A stretch of 64,000 bases of DNA from CBDFLS01 sp965249185 (GTDB taxonomy: Bacteria > Chloroflexota > Dehalococcoidia > Lucifugimonadales > Australimonadaceae). Location of the stretch: the NCBI GenBank assembly GCA_965249185.1, contig CBDFLS010000002.1, positions 1,798,001 through 1,862,000 on the forward strand, read 5' to 3'. The notes below the pieces were generated by a model. It ran no database searches and was not told the origin of the DNA. It saw nothing but the letters and a program-made list of their open reading frames with translations. A program made the translations under genes and the position numbers. Positions within the stretch are counted from its first letter, which is position 1. Each line of letters opens with the position of its first letter. Of this stretch, positions 37,458-45,173 are shown piece by piece.

Positions 37458-38188
37458 GCGCTGCGTCATCTCCGTACCATGTTTGCTGCATGAGTGCAAG
37501 TGATGTGGGTGGTGAGGCCCCGAAAGTATTGCCAAAGGGGAGATGGGGCGTAATACTGAGATTGTTATCAGGTTTTTCCAGTGTTTCTTTGCCTTAGAAA
37601 CCTGGGGGTCCTTTCCCTGAGCCCGGGATGTACCAGAGGGATCGAGCCAGGCTCTCCCAACGGCCGCCCAAGAGGGATGCTTCCACAAAGGCCGGAGTGC
37701 GTCCTGCGTTTCGACCTTTCGATACGACGGTTGGAGTGCCCCATGCCCTCTGACCGTCCCCCCATGCCTGCGGCATAGCCCTTCAGACAGCTAGGCCGCA
37801 GCTTCGACACGCGCCGGTCTGCCATTTGCATCGCAGGCTGGCCGCTTCGCGTCACCGCAGCCTCCCCAGAGTCGGCGCGCCATATTGACCCTGGTCGAGC
37901 TGTGCCCTTTTACACCCGCGTCTGTTCTGTGGCCACATCCTGGGACAGCCGCGCCGCGTCTTCGTAGCTCCCCAGAACTCGCGTTGCGACGAAGAGACCC
38001 TGGCCGAGCTGCGTCTTTTCCACCCTGGCCCCTCTGCGTTCGATGCGCGGACCAGGCCGAGGACAAGTCACGCTGCGTTCACGTGAGGCATCCCACCGTG
38101 GGCGGAGTGTGTCCATCGTCAACCAACCCATAAGCCACGACCCTCGCTGTGGATGCCGGTGCGGGCAACACACATTTAGGAGGTGCGT
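37458..38188. other. stretch without a recognisable gene
   Basis: About 730 bases. Open frames here are short, in mixed frames, and without ribosome sites or known motifs. Two diverged copies of a GACCCTGG-CGAGCTG segment lie near 37886 and 37999. AGGAGG at its right end serves the next gene. Confidence 0.5.
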
Positions 38189-38458
38189 ATGCACGAGAAG
38201 GAACGAGGCCAAAGGGTCCCGGCAGCCGCCGTCAGGGCCGGGAGATTCCTGCGGCGGCGTAAGCGGCTGGGGATTGCGCTGGTGGTGGTCGCCCCACTGC
38301 TCACCGGCATAGGTCTGGAGCTGTTCTTCCTGAACCTCCCGGGCCTGCGCATCGGGGCGCTGTTCATTCGCAGCCAGGTGCGCAGACGTAGACAGGAGCG
38401 GGAGCATCAGCGCTGGCTGAGACGCCGGGAGCGTGAGGCCGAACAGACCACAGGTTAA
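38189..38458 (+). CDS. small membrane protein, unknown function
   Basis: An 89-residue protein starting MHEKERGQRV, with AGGAGG seven bases before its ATG. A single hydrophobic stretch (LGIALVVVAPLLTGIGLELFFL, about residues 28-49) is flanked by strongly basic segments: RRRKR before it and a long Arg/Glu tail after it. That suggests an inner-membrane protein with a charged cytoplasmic arm. It lies among island genes of unknown role; I do not recognise the family. Confidence 0.6.
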   Translation: MHEKERGQRVPAAAVRAGRFLRRRKRLGIALVVVAPLLTGIGLELFFLNLPGLRIGALFIRSQVRRRRQEREHQRWLRRREREAEQTTG

Positions 38459-38572
38459 CTAGGCACCCACGAATTCAGGATCGCAGCAACGGCGGTGTGG
38501 GCGTTCGCGCTCGCGCCGTCGTTTGTTGTGAGTTGACGACCGAAGGCAAACCAAATCGAAAGGAGCACAGAG

Positions 38573-39031
38573 ATGACGACGCAAGTAACGACGATTGGGA
38601 CGATAGGAACGATGAGGGCAGCCTGGAGGCCCAGCTTGGAAGAGCTGGTGGACCGGCTGATAGCGGCACTGTTCCCCCAGGAAGAGGAGACGACGCAGAC
38701 CGTGGCCCGGAGCGTCCACGACGCTCGGCGGCTGCGGCAGACCGGCGACCTGGACGGGGCGCTGGCGGTCTTCGCCGATGTGGGCACCGGCAAGGCAGAC
38801 GCGAGCGAAGCTCGCTGGGCACACGCCGAGTGGCTCGGCCTGGTCAAGCGCAGGTTCGGCGACCGGGAGATCCTGATGTACAGCCAGGGCACCGGCAGGG
38901 CTGCGGCCCTGTCCCCCCATGACGACGGGACGCTGGAGGTCCTGGCTGTGCTGGGGATGCGCTGGCAGCCGGGCAAGCTTCTGTCCAGCCGCAGCCTGCA
39001 GGGTCTCAGGGCCATAGGAGGTGAGTCATGA
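38573..39031 (+). CDS. island protein of unknown function
   Basis: A 152-residue soluble protein with a good ribosome site (AAAGGAG) before its ATG. After a Thr-rich start it has a helical region (SLEELVDRLIAALFP) and then HDARRLRQTGDLDGALAVF, which looks TPR-like. It ends in VLAVLGMRWQPGKLLSSRS. The reading frame is intact and codon usage is like that of neighbouring island genes. It directly precedes the decayed Toprim gene and may once have worked with it in island replication, which is inference. Confidence 0.55.
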   Translation: MTTQVTTIGTIGTMRAAWRPSLEELVDRLIAALFPQEEETTQTVARSVHDARRLRQTGDLDGALAVFADVGTGKADASEARWAHAEWLGLVKRRFGDREILMYSQGTGRAAALSPHDDGTLEVLAVLGMRWQPGKLLSSRSLQGLRAIGGES

Positions 39032-39037
39032 CCTTAG

Positions 39038-39426
39038 CCAATAGGCACATGGCCGGGGACCGGCCCCAAGCCGGTGCTTGGGCTTGGGCGGCTTGACCCC
39101 GCGCCGTCCTGGGTAGTTGTCGCCGAGGGCCTGTTCGACTGGCGTGCCTTGACCCAGTGGGGCCTCCCCGTCTGCGCCGCCCTGGGCACCCAGGGCATGG
39201 AGCGTGTTGCTGCCAGCTTGCCTAGCTGCTCCCGCGTGTTCCTCGCCTTCGACGGAGACGATGCGGGCCTGGCGGCGGCGGGCAGCTTGCGGGCTTGCTT
39301 GGACGCCGCGCCGCCATAATCGCCCTCCCTCAGGGCGTCGGCGACGCGGTAGAGCTTGCGGCCCTTCCCCACCGACGCGCCGGCTTCCTGCGCCTGCTGG
39401 CTCAGGCGGCACGCTCCACCCGCTAA
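39038..39426 (+). pseudogene. decayed Toprim-domain (DnaG/primase-like) gene
   Basis: The core of a Toprim domain is clear: VVVAEGLFDW (the EGxxD motif) and VFLAFDGDDAGLAAA (the DxD motif). Upstream, GPKPVLGLGRL is in frame, but stops block the frame before 39038 and no N-terminal primase region exists. Near 39298 the frame shifts: one added C would join GSLRACL to GRRAAIIALPQGVGDAVELA, and the product then ends at 39426. The shorter frame from a GTG at 39074 ends at 39319. I read it as the wreck of a replication or mobilisation primase. Confidence 0.6.
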
Positions 39427-39668
39427 CCGCCTCACCGCTTCACCACTGCGGAGCTTGCTCGCTTCGCTCCCTTGCTTGCGGGACTCCCTCCCGCCTCACC
39501 CCATCCCACTCTCACCGCCTAGAGCCTGCCACCGACTCCGATCGGGGGAGGAACTATGCCTAATTCACGACGAGCCTGCCCCGTACTCGATACGGGGGCC
39601 TTGCCCGCACACGGCTTCCCGTAGGGAAGTCCGCGCCGGCCATTCGCCACAGGACAAACACCACACCA

Positions 39669-39740
39669 GGAGACAGTCCCGGCCATCGGGACACGGATTC
39701 GAGCGGGACTGTCTCCAAGAAGGGGGCGGTCCCGCTTCTT
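39669..39740 (+). promoter_or_regulatory. perfect 13-bp inverted repeat and hairpin before the four-HTH gene
   Basis: GGAGACAGTCCCG (39669-39681) and CGGGACTGTCTCC (39704-39716) are perfect inverted copies 22 bp apart. A second, imperfect hairpin with AAGAAG...CTTCTT arms follows at 39717-39740, 19 bp before the ATG at 39760. They could be an operator for the HTH protein or a terminator. The rest of 39427-39759 shows no gene. Confidence 0.55.
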
Positions 39741-39759
39741 CATTACAGGAGGAAGCGAC

Positions 39760-40929
39760 ATGACGACTACGAGCATTGAGAGGCATGCCCCCGTATCAGG
39801 CACGGGACAGACCCCGGAGATACGTGCCCGGGCGGCGGGACCTGGATCGAACCTTGGCAAGCCAGAGAGTGAGCTCCGGGCTGCGGCCAGGCGGCGCGGA
39901 CTCACCATGAAGGAGCTTGCGGCCAAGATGGGGGTGTCTGCGGGCCACCTGTCGCAGATTGCGACGGGGGGCGGGCCGTGGACTCCGAAGATGCGTGAAA
40001 AGGCTGCGTCGGTGCTGGGAGAGGTCCCAGGACAGGGGGTCGTCTACCGCCAAGGCGGCGTGGTGACCGGCGAGAGCAGCTACATCCGGGAGCGCGCCCG
40101 TGGGCTGGGCATGAGCATGCAGGACCTGGCCGACCGAGTGGGGGTGTCCTACGGCTACATGGCGCAGGTGTCGCGCGGCCGCAGGAACATGGGCGTGAAG
40201 GTCCAGGCGCGGGTCGAGTCGGCGTTGGAGGCTCCGGCGAAGATCGCGCCCGCGCAGTGCGCCAACCGCCAGGGATGCGTGGTGAGCGGGGAGAGTAGCT
40301 ATATCAGGGAGCGGGCCAGGGAGCTGGGCATGAGCCTGCGGGACCTGGCCGACCGCGCGGGCGTGTCCTACAGCTACATGTCAATGGTGGCGCGGGGTCA
40401 TAGGAACATGGGCGTGAAGGTCCAGGCCAGGATGGAGTCGGCGCTGGAGGCTCCGGCGAAGGTCGCGCCCGCGCAGCCCGCCTGCATCGACCGGGAGGCC
40501 GTGTGGGACCGGATGAACGCCCACGGCTTCAGCCAGAACGAGGTCGCACGGCGCGCCGGCATCAGCTCCGCCAACCTCTCCCAGATCATGAACGGCAGGA
40601 ACAACCCGTCGCCGGGGGTCCTGAGGAGGCTGCACGGGGTTCTGTTCCAGCGGTCTGAGGCGGAGGAGCGGGTCATGCCCGCCGAGGTGAAGGTGTTGGG
40701 TTGGCGGAAGGGCGAGCGGAGCGGGATGGTGGTGCGCGGCGCCGGGGGTCCTGGGCATATGGTCGGAGGCGGCGCCGTTCGTATCGGCGGTCGTGTGCCC
40801 TGGGGCGCGAAGGCGGCCTTTGCCTATTGTACGGGGTATGACGGCCGGGGCCGGGTGTCGGTGACTCCCGTTGTTGAAAGGGGCTGCTCCGCCATGTTGA
40901 CGCAACCTAAGATGGCGGCGGCTGCCTAG
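39760..40929 (+). CDS. protein with four tandem XRE-type helix-turn-helix domains
   Basis: A 389-residue protein starting 8 bases after AGGAGG. Four Cro/CI-type HTH units can be aligned: MKELAAKMGVSAGHLSQI (about 50-67), MQDLADRVGVSYGYMAQV (118-135), LRDLADRAGVSYSYMSMV (190-207) and QNEVARRAGISSANLSQI (250-267). Units two and three are near-duplicates and share the flank ESSYIRERAR. The C-terminal 90 residues are Gly-rich with no known domain. Single-HTH repressors are ordinary; four in one chain is not, and implies binding to an array of sites or wrapping of DNA. It probably regulates the island. Confidence 0.8.
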   Translation: MTTTSIERHAPVSGTGQTPEIRARAAGPGSNLGKPESELRAAARRRGLTMKELAAKMGVSAGHLSQIATGGGPWTPKMREKAASVLGEVPGQGVVYRQGGVVTGESSYIRERARGLGMSMQDLADRVGVSYGYMAQVSRGRRNMGVKVQARVESALEAPAKIAPAQCANRQGCVVSGESSYIRERARELGMSLRDLADRAGVSYSYMSMVARGHRNMGVKVQARMESALEAPAKVAPAQPACIDREAVWDRMNAHGFSQNEVARRAGISSANLSQIMNGRNNPSPGVLRRLHGVLFQRSEAEERVMPAEVKVLGWRKGERSGMVVRGAGGPGHMVGGGAVRIGGRVPWGAKAAFAYCTGYDGRGRVSVTPVVERGCSAMLTQPKMAAAA

Positions 40930-41018
40930 TCCAACAGCGGGGGAAACGCCGGGGTCACGGCCGATGGCGCGACGAGGCCCCGGGGCCCAGCAGTCGGTGT
41001 TTTTCCTGGGCCGAGTTC

Positions 41019-41135
41019 ATGGTCGAGGAGCCGGTGAAGCCGAAGAAGAACGGGAAGCGGAAACCCGCGACCCTCTCCATGTTCGAGTGGGCGCTCAGCA
41101 TGGAGCAGGAAAGGGAGGCCGAGCGGGTTGCGTAG
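41019..41135 (+). CDS. small basic ORF of 38 residues
   Basis: A short frame reading MVEEPVKPKKNGKRKPATLS and then a helical MFEWALSMEQEREAERVA. Composition is like a real small protein: a basic disordered head, an amphipathic acidic tail. It is followed 70 bp later by a terminator on the same strand. No strong ribosome site precedes it. Confidence 0.45.
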   Translation: MVEEPVKPKKNGKRKPATLSMFEWALSMEQEREAERVA

Positions 41136-41204
41136 GACGTTGACCGCTGCGTAGAAAGAGGGTGAAGGCCATCGCCATATCTGTGATGGCCTCCACCCTT
41201 CCAC

Positions 41205-41230
41205 AAGCTCGTGTGTATGCGGGCTTTTTT
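41205..41230 (+). terminator. intrinsic terminator
   Basis: AAGCTCG and CGGGCTT pair (one G-U) around an 8-base loop and run into six Ts. It would end transcription of the four-HTH gene and the small ORF. Confidence 0.7.
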
Positions 41231-41331
41231 GTTGTCCGGAATCGTCGGGAAGCGTAGAATCTCAGGTGTAGAAGAACGCCTGTGAGAGGGAGGGAAGAGG
41301 TGACGATACCAGCCCGGCCTGCCGAGGAAAC

Positions 41332-41342
41332 GGCCCACCAAC
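41332..41342 (+). other. candidate right attachment-site remnant
   Basis: GGCCCACCAAC repeats the last bases of the tRNA and the two following it (33630-33640). The six bases after it match at four positions (CTATAC against GTGTAC). It lies 100 bp past the terminator and before the double-VOC gene, where an island right border would be expected. The match is too short to be certain. Confidence 0.35.
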
Positions 41343-41473
41343 CTATACAAAAATCAAGAACTTTCGTATTGAAGTTCAGGTTAGCTCGGTAGGTGTGGCC
41401 CTCACAGGGCTGGCAGCCCCCCCTGTGGGGCTCCGATGCGCCGTGCGGCGGGCCAATCCAGCCAGCGCGGTTT

Positions 41474-42229
41474 CTACTCAGAGGACTTGAAGAGTGCTAT
41501 GCGATTGCCAGCGATGTCATAGAATATGGCAATCGAGCCGAATCCTCCGGGAATCTCTGTGGGTTGCATGAGGGCGGTGCCGCCCAGGCTTACGGCCTTG
41601 TCAAGATACGCTTGGAGGTCGTTGACCATAACGGCGACGGAAGGATGGTTGGGCGGCATGCCTTCTGTGTGCTGGAAGATGCCGCCGCCAATCCCTCCAG
41701 ATTCCTGCTGGATGAAGCGGTAGTTGGCCTCCTCGTGATGGTCGATTTGCCAGTCGAACATCCCGGTGTAGAAGTCGGCGAGCGACGCTGCGTTGCTGCC
41801 TCCAAGCTCGAAATGTACCACCGGCGGAGCGTTCCCCTTGGGCGGCATCTGCCCGTCCCATTCCGGCGGTAGTGAATACAACCCTATGGTGTTGTCAGCA
41901 GGGTCCACGAACATGGCGATGGAGCCCATTCCGGGCGCTATCTCCATCGGTGGCATGATGGCATTCCCGCCCATACTGGCCACCTTATCCAGGGCCGTTT
42001 GAAGGTCGTCAACCTGCACATAGAAGGTAACATAGCTGCGCCCCGGCATATCCTCAGTAGTTGGATACACGCCGCCACCGATGCCGCCCTCATTTGCGGA
42101 CACCAAACTGTAGTTGCCAATCTCTTCGCCCTGCACTTCAATATTCCACCCGAACAGGTCGCTATAGAACTGCCGCAGAGCAGGCCCATCCGGGCCGGCA
42201 ATTTCAAAGTGCACTACCGGGTTCCCCAT
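41474..42229 (-). CDS. double VOC (glyoxalase-like) domain protein
   Basis: A 251-residue protein made of two vicinal-oxygen-chelate domains of about 120 residues. The first begins VVHFEIAGPDGPALRQFYSDLFGW, the second VVHFELGGSNAASLADFYTGMFDW; each has the paired beta-alpha-beta-beta-beta modules. Members include dioxygenases, glyoxalases and resistance proteins, and many are uncharacterised, so substrate is unknown. The 41136-41473 region before its 3' end holds only the terminator and the possible att remnant. The gene is intact and lies just outside the first IS1595 copy. Confidence 0.85.
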   Translation of the reverse strand: MGNPVVHFEIAGPDGPALRQFYSDLFGWNIEVQGEEIGNYSLVSANEGGIGGGVYPTTEDMPGRSYVTFYVQVDDLQTALDKVASMGGNAIMPPMEIAPGMGSIAMFVDPADNTIGLYSLPPEWDGQMPPKGNAPPVVHFELGGSNAASLADFYTGMFDWQIDHHEEANYRFIQQESGGIGGGIFQHTEGMPPNHPSVAVMVNDLQAYLDKAVSLGGTALMQPTEIPGGFGSIAIFYDIAGNRIALFKSSE

Positions 42230-42316
42230 GGTTTATCCCCTTCAGAGTTAAGAATTTCCCTAGGTCACAACGTATTGCTTTGATTCTACAACGTGTCAAT
42301 CTAGTTCACTAGCGAA

Positions 42317-43161
42317 GGGTAAAGTCCCGTTTTAGCCACCGGATTAGCTTTGAAGCAGCTTGAACAATGTCTTAACCTGTTCTGGTCCCAACAGACGCCG
42401 ATGATTGTAGCGCCAGACATACTCAGCAAGATAGAGGGGCAGCCGTTCTCGGCGGACTCCCCCTTTGGCTGCCAGACGCCGCTTGAGATAACCCCAGAAG
42501 CCCTCCAAGCCGTTGACGTGGCTCCCTTGCCGATCGCTGAACGCCTGGCTGTGGTCCACAAGCCGGTGGACGTAGCCCCCCGCTGCGACGCCCGTGTAGC
42601 TGGTAAAGGTGTCCGAGCAGACGATGGAGCCACGTTGCACGCGTTGGTGCAGGAGCGGCAGCAGCGTCTTGGCTTCCACGTTAGGTACCACTTGCGCCCA
42701 CACCAGGCCACCTCGACACAGGATCCCAAAGACAGCTTGCTTAGTGGTTCCACGGCCCCGCTTCGTGCCCTGAACACGCTTTGCCAGGCGCCTGTTGCGC
42801 CAGGAACCTCCCAGGTAGGTCTCGTCGACCTCCACCACGCCGGAGAAGACATGGGGAACGTCCCGGACCATGGCCTGGCGCACCACGATCAGGGCGCGCA
42901 GGACTCGCTTTCGCTCCAGGCGGGCCTCCTGGGCAATCACCTCGGCACTCTGCCCCAAGACGAACCAGCGCAACAGTCGCCGCCACTCCCCTGGCGACAA
43001 CCGAAGCGGCAGCGCCCTGGGCACCCACTCGTAGTGGCAGGCTGCACAACGACTCTTACCTCGCCGAATGCTCCAGCTCTTGGCGTGTTGACATCGAGGG
43101 CACCCAATCTTCCGTCCCATGCCACCATTCTCTCACAGGTGGCTGTTTTGGGACTATACCC
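42317..43161 (-). mobile_element. IS1595-family insertion sequence, copy 1
   Basis: An 845-bp element with imperfect 24-bp terminal inverted repeats. One end reads GGGTAAAGTCCCGTTTTAGC and the other, inverted, GGGTATAGTCCCAAAACAGC. A second copy of the same length and gene content lies inverted at 50394-51238. The flanking octamers (CTAGCGAA left, TAGATAAA right) are not direct repeats, so no target duplication survives. On its right it cuts off an IS1182-family transposase. Confidence 0.92.
42344..43120 (-). CDS. IS1595-family transposase, copy 1
   Basis: A 258-residue transposase. An N-terminal zinc ribbon (CPRC and later CAAC) is followed by a helical DNA-binding region. The DDE-type core of the ISXO2 kind has Asp in VVEVDETYLGG, Asp in VCSDTFTSY and the HVNGLEGFWGYLK motif. 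The deduced protein is identical to the one at 50435-51211. The gene is intact and nearly fills its element. Confidence 0.95.
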   Translation of the reverse strand: MGRKIGCPRCQHAKSWSIRRGKSRCAACHYEWVPRALPLRLSPGEWRRLLRWFVLGQSAEVIAQEARLERKRVLRALIVVRQAMVRDVPHVFSGVVEVDETYLGGSWRNRRLAKRVQGTKRGRGTTKQAVFGILCRGGLVWAQVVPNVEAKTLLPLLHQRVQRGSIVCSDTFTSYTGVAAGGYVHRLVDHSQAFSDRQGSHVNGLEGFWGYLKRRLAAKGGVRRERLPLYLAEYVWRYNHRRLLGPEQVKTLFKLLQS

Positions 43162-44177
43162 TAGATAAATCGGTCCTTGCGATATGGGTCCCCAAGCAAC
43201 TGTTGTCGCGTCTCCGGCATCGCAACTGACTGGCCTCTGCGAGTGCATTCTTCCAAGCCCTTCCCGGAGTGGTAAGCGGCATCTGCCAACGTCATCTCTG
43301 ATTTCGTTCCCGTCGTCTCCTCAGCCTGCTCAATCATGGGAACCAACTGCTTTTCGTCACGACTATCGTCTGCCATGTCAACCGCCGTATTAAACATGCC
43401 GGTCGCTCCCCCGTCAGGTTCTAAGGGTGAGACCATAGCCTGGGCGTTGTAGCCGAGCAAAACGCTGCCGCGCGTCTTCATCAGCCGGGCGTCTCCGTCA
43501 GTGAGGTTAATGCGCTTCTGGCGTTCCTTACTCTCAAGGTCGGCCATCGCCTGCCTCACCTGCTTCCTCAGCATCTCCTTGTTGGCCAACTCCCCAGGCA
43601 GATGGGCAGTGGCCGTATCTTCTCCTGCTTCGTTCTGAGCTTCAAGGTCACGTATCGCCGCTTCTACCCGGTTCAACAACTGGCGCAGTTCCTCAGCGGC
43701 GTGGGTCCTGTAGACCGATGCGTTGGCGCCCACCTTTGTACCATCCACCGCCTGCACCGCCAGGTCCACCAGTTTCATCGTCACCGCCGTACGAACCGTC
43801 CGCTCGAACAGCTTCCTCATGGCCTGCCTGTGTCCTTTGTAGAATCGCCACAGGGTGTTGTGGTCTGGATGTTGCCACCCGGTCAGCCACAGATATGGTA
43901 TCTGATCCCGGCAGGCCGCCTCCAGCTTCCGGCACGAGCGCACCCCGGTCATGAATCCGTACAGCCACACGCTCAACAGCGCACGAGGGTGGTAGGCCGG
44001 AGCTCCCAGCGTGTCCCCTTCTATCTCCACGCCGAGCTCTGACCAGCCCTCTCTATCCAACGCGTCCACGAACTCAGCCACGAATCGCGCTGGGTGATCC
44101 AATGGCACCAGCTCGTCAAGAGACGGCGGCAACAGCCACATCTGCTCTCGGTCCATATCCCGAAGCGGCATCTCCAT
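43162..44177 (-). pseudogene. IS1182-family transposase truncated by IS1595 copy 1
   Basis: The first 337 residues of a transposase. MWLLPPSLDELVPLDHPARF and the GAPAYHPRALLSVWLYGFMTG segment are IS1182/IS5-like, and AVDGTKVGANAS and LADAAYHSGK carry the first two catalytic aspartates. The reading frame ends at KDRFI, where a TAG straddles the IS1595 junction (43161-43163). The missing C-terminal part with the catalytic Glu is not found on the far side of the IS, so the insertion was accompanied by a deletion. Confidence 0.88.
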
Positions 44178-44487
44178 CTCTCCTTCGTTGATGTCGCCTC
44201 AAAGGTACACCTAACACGGTTCCATTCACCAGTTCCCCGACTTCTGAGACAGGCTCATGTGAGGTCTTTTTTTGTTGTCCATCAGAGTACGTGGTCGGCA
44301 GAAACGCTTCGGTCTATGACGAATAGGGAGCACGGGAAGAGACCAAATCGAGGTCCCCCTTCATGTGTCCGATGCCAACCACCGTTTCCTCAGCTGTCTG
44401 ACGCTGCGGCTGGAAAACCCAAGGAAGACTGTGGAAGGTGCCTCACCATTGCAAAACATACCGTGAATGCCTATCATGGCACTCATG
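44178..44487. other. stretch without a recognisable gene
   Basis: About 310 bases upstream of the truncated transposase. It probably contains the outer end of the IS1182 element, but I could not define its inverted repeat without the other end. A TTTTTTGTTGTCC string at about 44270 also occurs after the terminator near 41225. No gene is visible. Confidence 0.45.
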
Positions 44488-44906
44488 ATGGACGCTACAC
44501 TCCCCCGCCTCGTTGGGCCAAGCCTTCAGGACCGTCTCCGAGTCATGCCTGCGGTGGTGGTGACCGGGGCCCGTCAGACGGGGAAGAGCACCCTAGCCCA
44601 GGAGCTTATGCCGGGCGGACGGCACTTCCTCTCCCTGGACGACCTCGACGTGGTAGATGCAGCCCGCCGCGATCCCGAGGCGCTCCTGGGGGGCAGCCAG
44701 CAGGTGACTCTCGATGAGGTGCAGCGAGAGCCGGACCTTCTGCATGCGGTGAAGCGGGCCATAGACCAGCAGCGCCAGCCGGGGAAGTTCCTCATCACCG
44801 GTTTAGCCCAACCTGCTATTGATGCGACAGGTCTCCGAGTCCCTTGCTGGCCGGGCCAGCTATCTGACCCTCTGGCCGATGACCCGGCGAGAGCAGCTGG
44901 GTCTCG
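44488..44906 (+). pseudogene. fragment of a DUF4143-type AAA ATPase with frameshift
   Basis: MDATLPRLVGPSLQDRL begins a P-loop ATPase: Walker A is VVTGARQTGKSTL and Walker B is QQVTLDEVQREPDLL. After KFLITG one extra base near 44808 throws the frame; the next frame continues LLMRQVSESLAGRASYLTLW, PMTRREQLGLG, the expected family sequence. It then stops abruptly at a junction with IS256 transposase sequence. Family members are often toxin-like or anti-phage ATPases of unclear role; this one is dead. Confidence 0.75.
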
Positions 44907-45074
44907 GACGTGGTGGGCATCTTCCCCAATCGGCCAGCCGCGCTTCGCCTGGTTGGGGCTGTCCTGGCCGAACAGCACGACGAATGGGCCATCGGCCGAC
45001 GCTACATGACATCTGCGGCCAACAGCATCGACGAAGCTCTACCCGAGGCGGATCTAGAGAAGGCAGCGGCATAG
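44907..45074 (+). pseudogene. C-terminal remnant of an IS256-family transposase
   Basis: A 55-codon frame, DVVGIFPNRPAALRLVGAVL then AEQHDEWAIGRRYMTS, ending EADLEKAAA before a TAG. This is the typical last part of IS256 (mutator-type) transposases. It is joined directly to the ATPase fragment, with no other part of the element present. Confidence 0.75.
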
Positions 45075-45173
45075 ATGTGTTCAACAGGATGGCGCTCTCT
45101 CTTACACCGCTTTACGGGACGTGACCCATCAGGAGACGAATAACCAAAACCGATGTCGTTGTCAGGAGGCAAG

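Noticed and set aside
42309..43169. CTAGCGAA and CTAGATAA as an 8-bp target duplication of IS1595 copy 1
   Set aside because: Only six of eight match, and the second uses a base belonging to the IS end.
44467..45009. Intact 180-residue ATPase
   Set aside because: After LITG the sequence stops resembling the family and the right continuation lies in another frame, so it is a frameshifted fragment.
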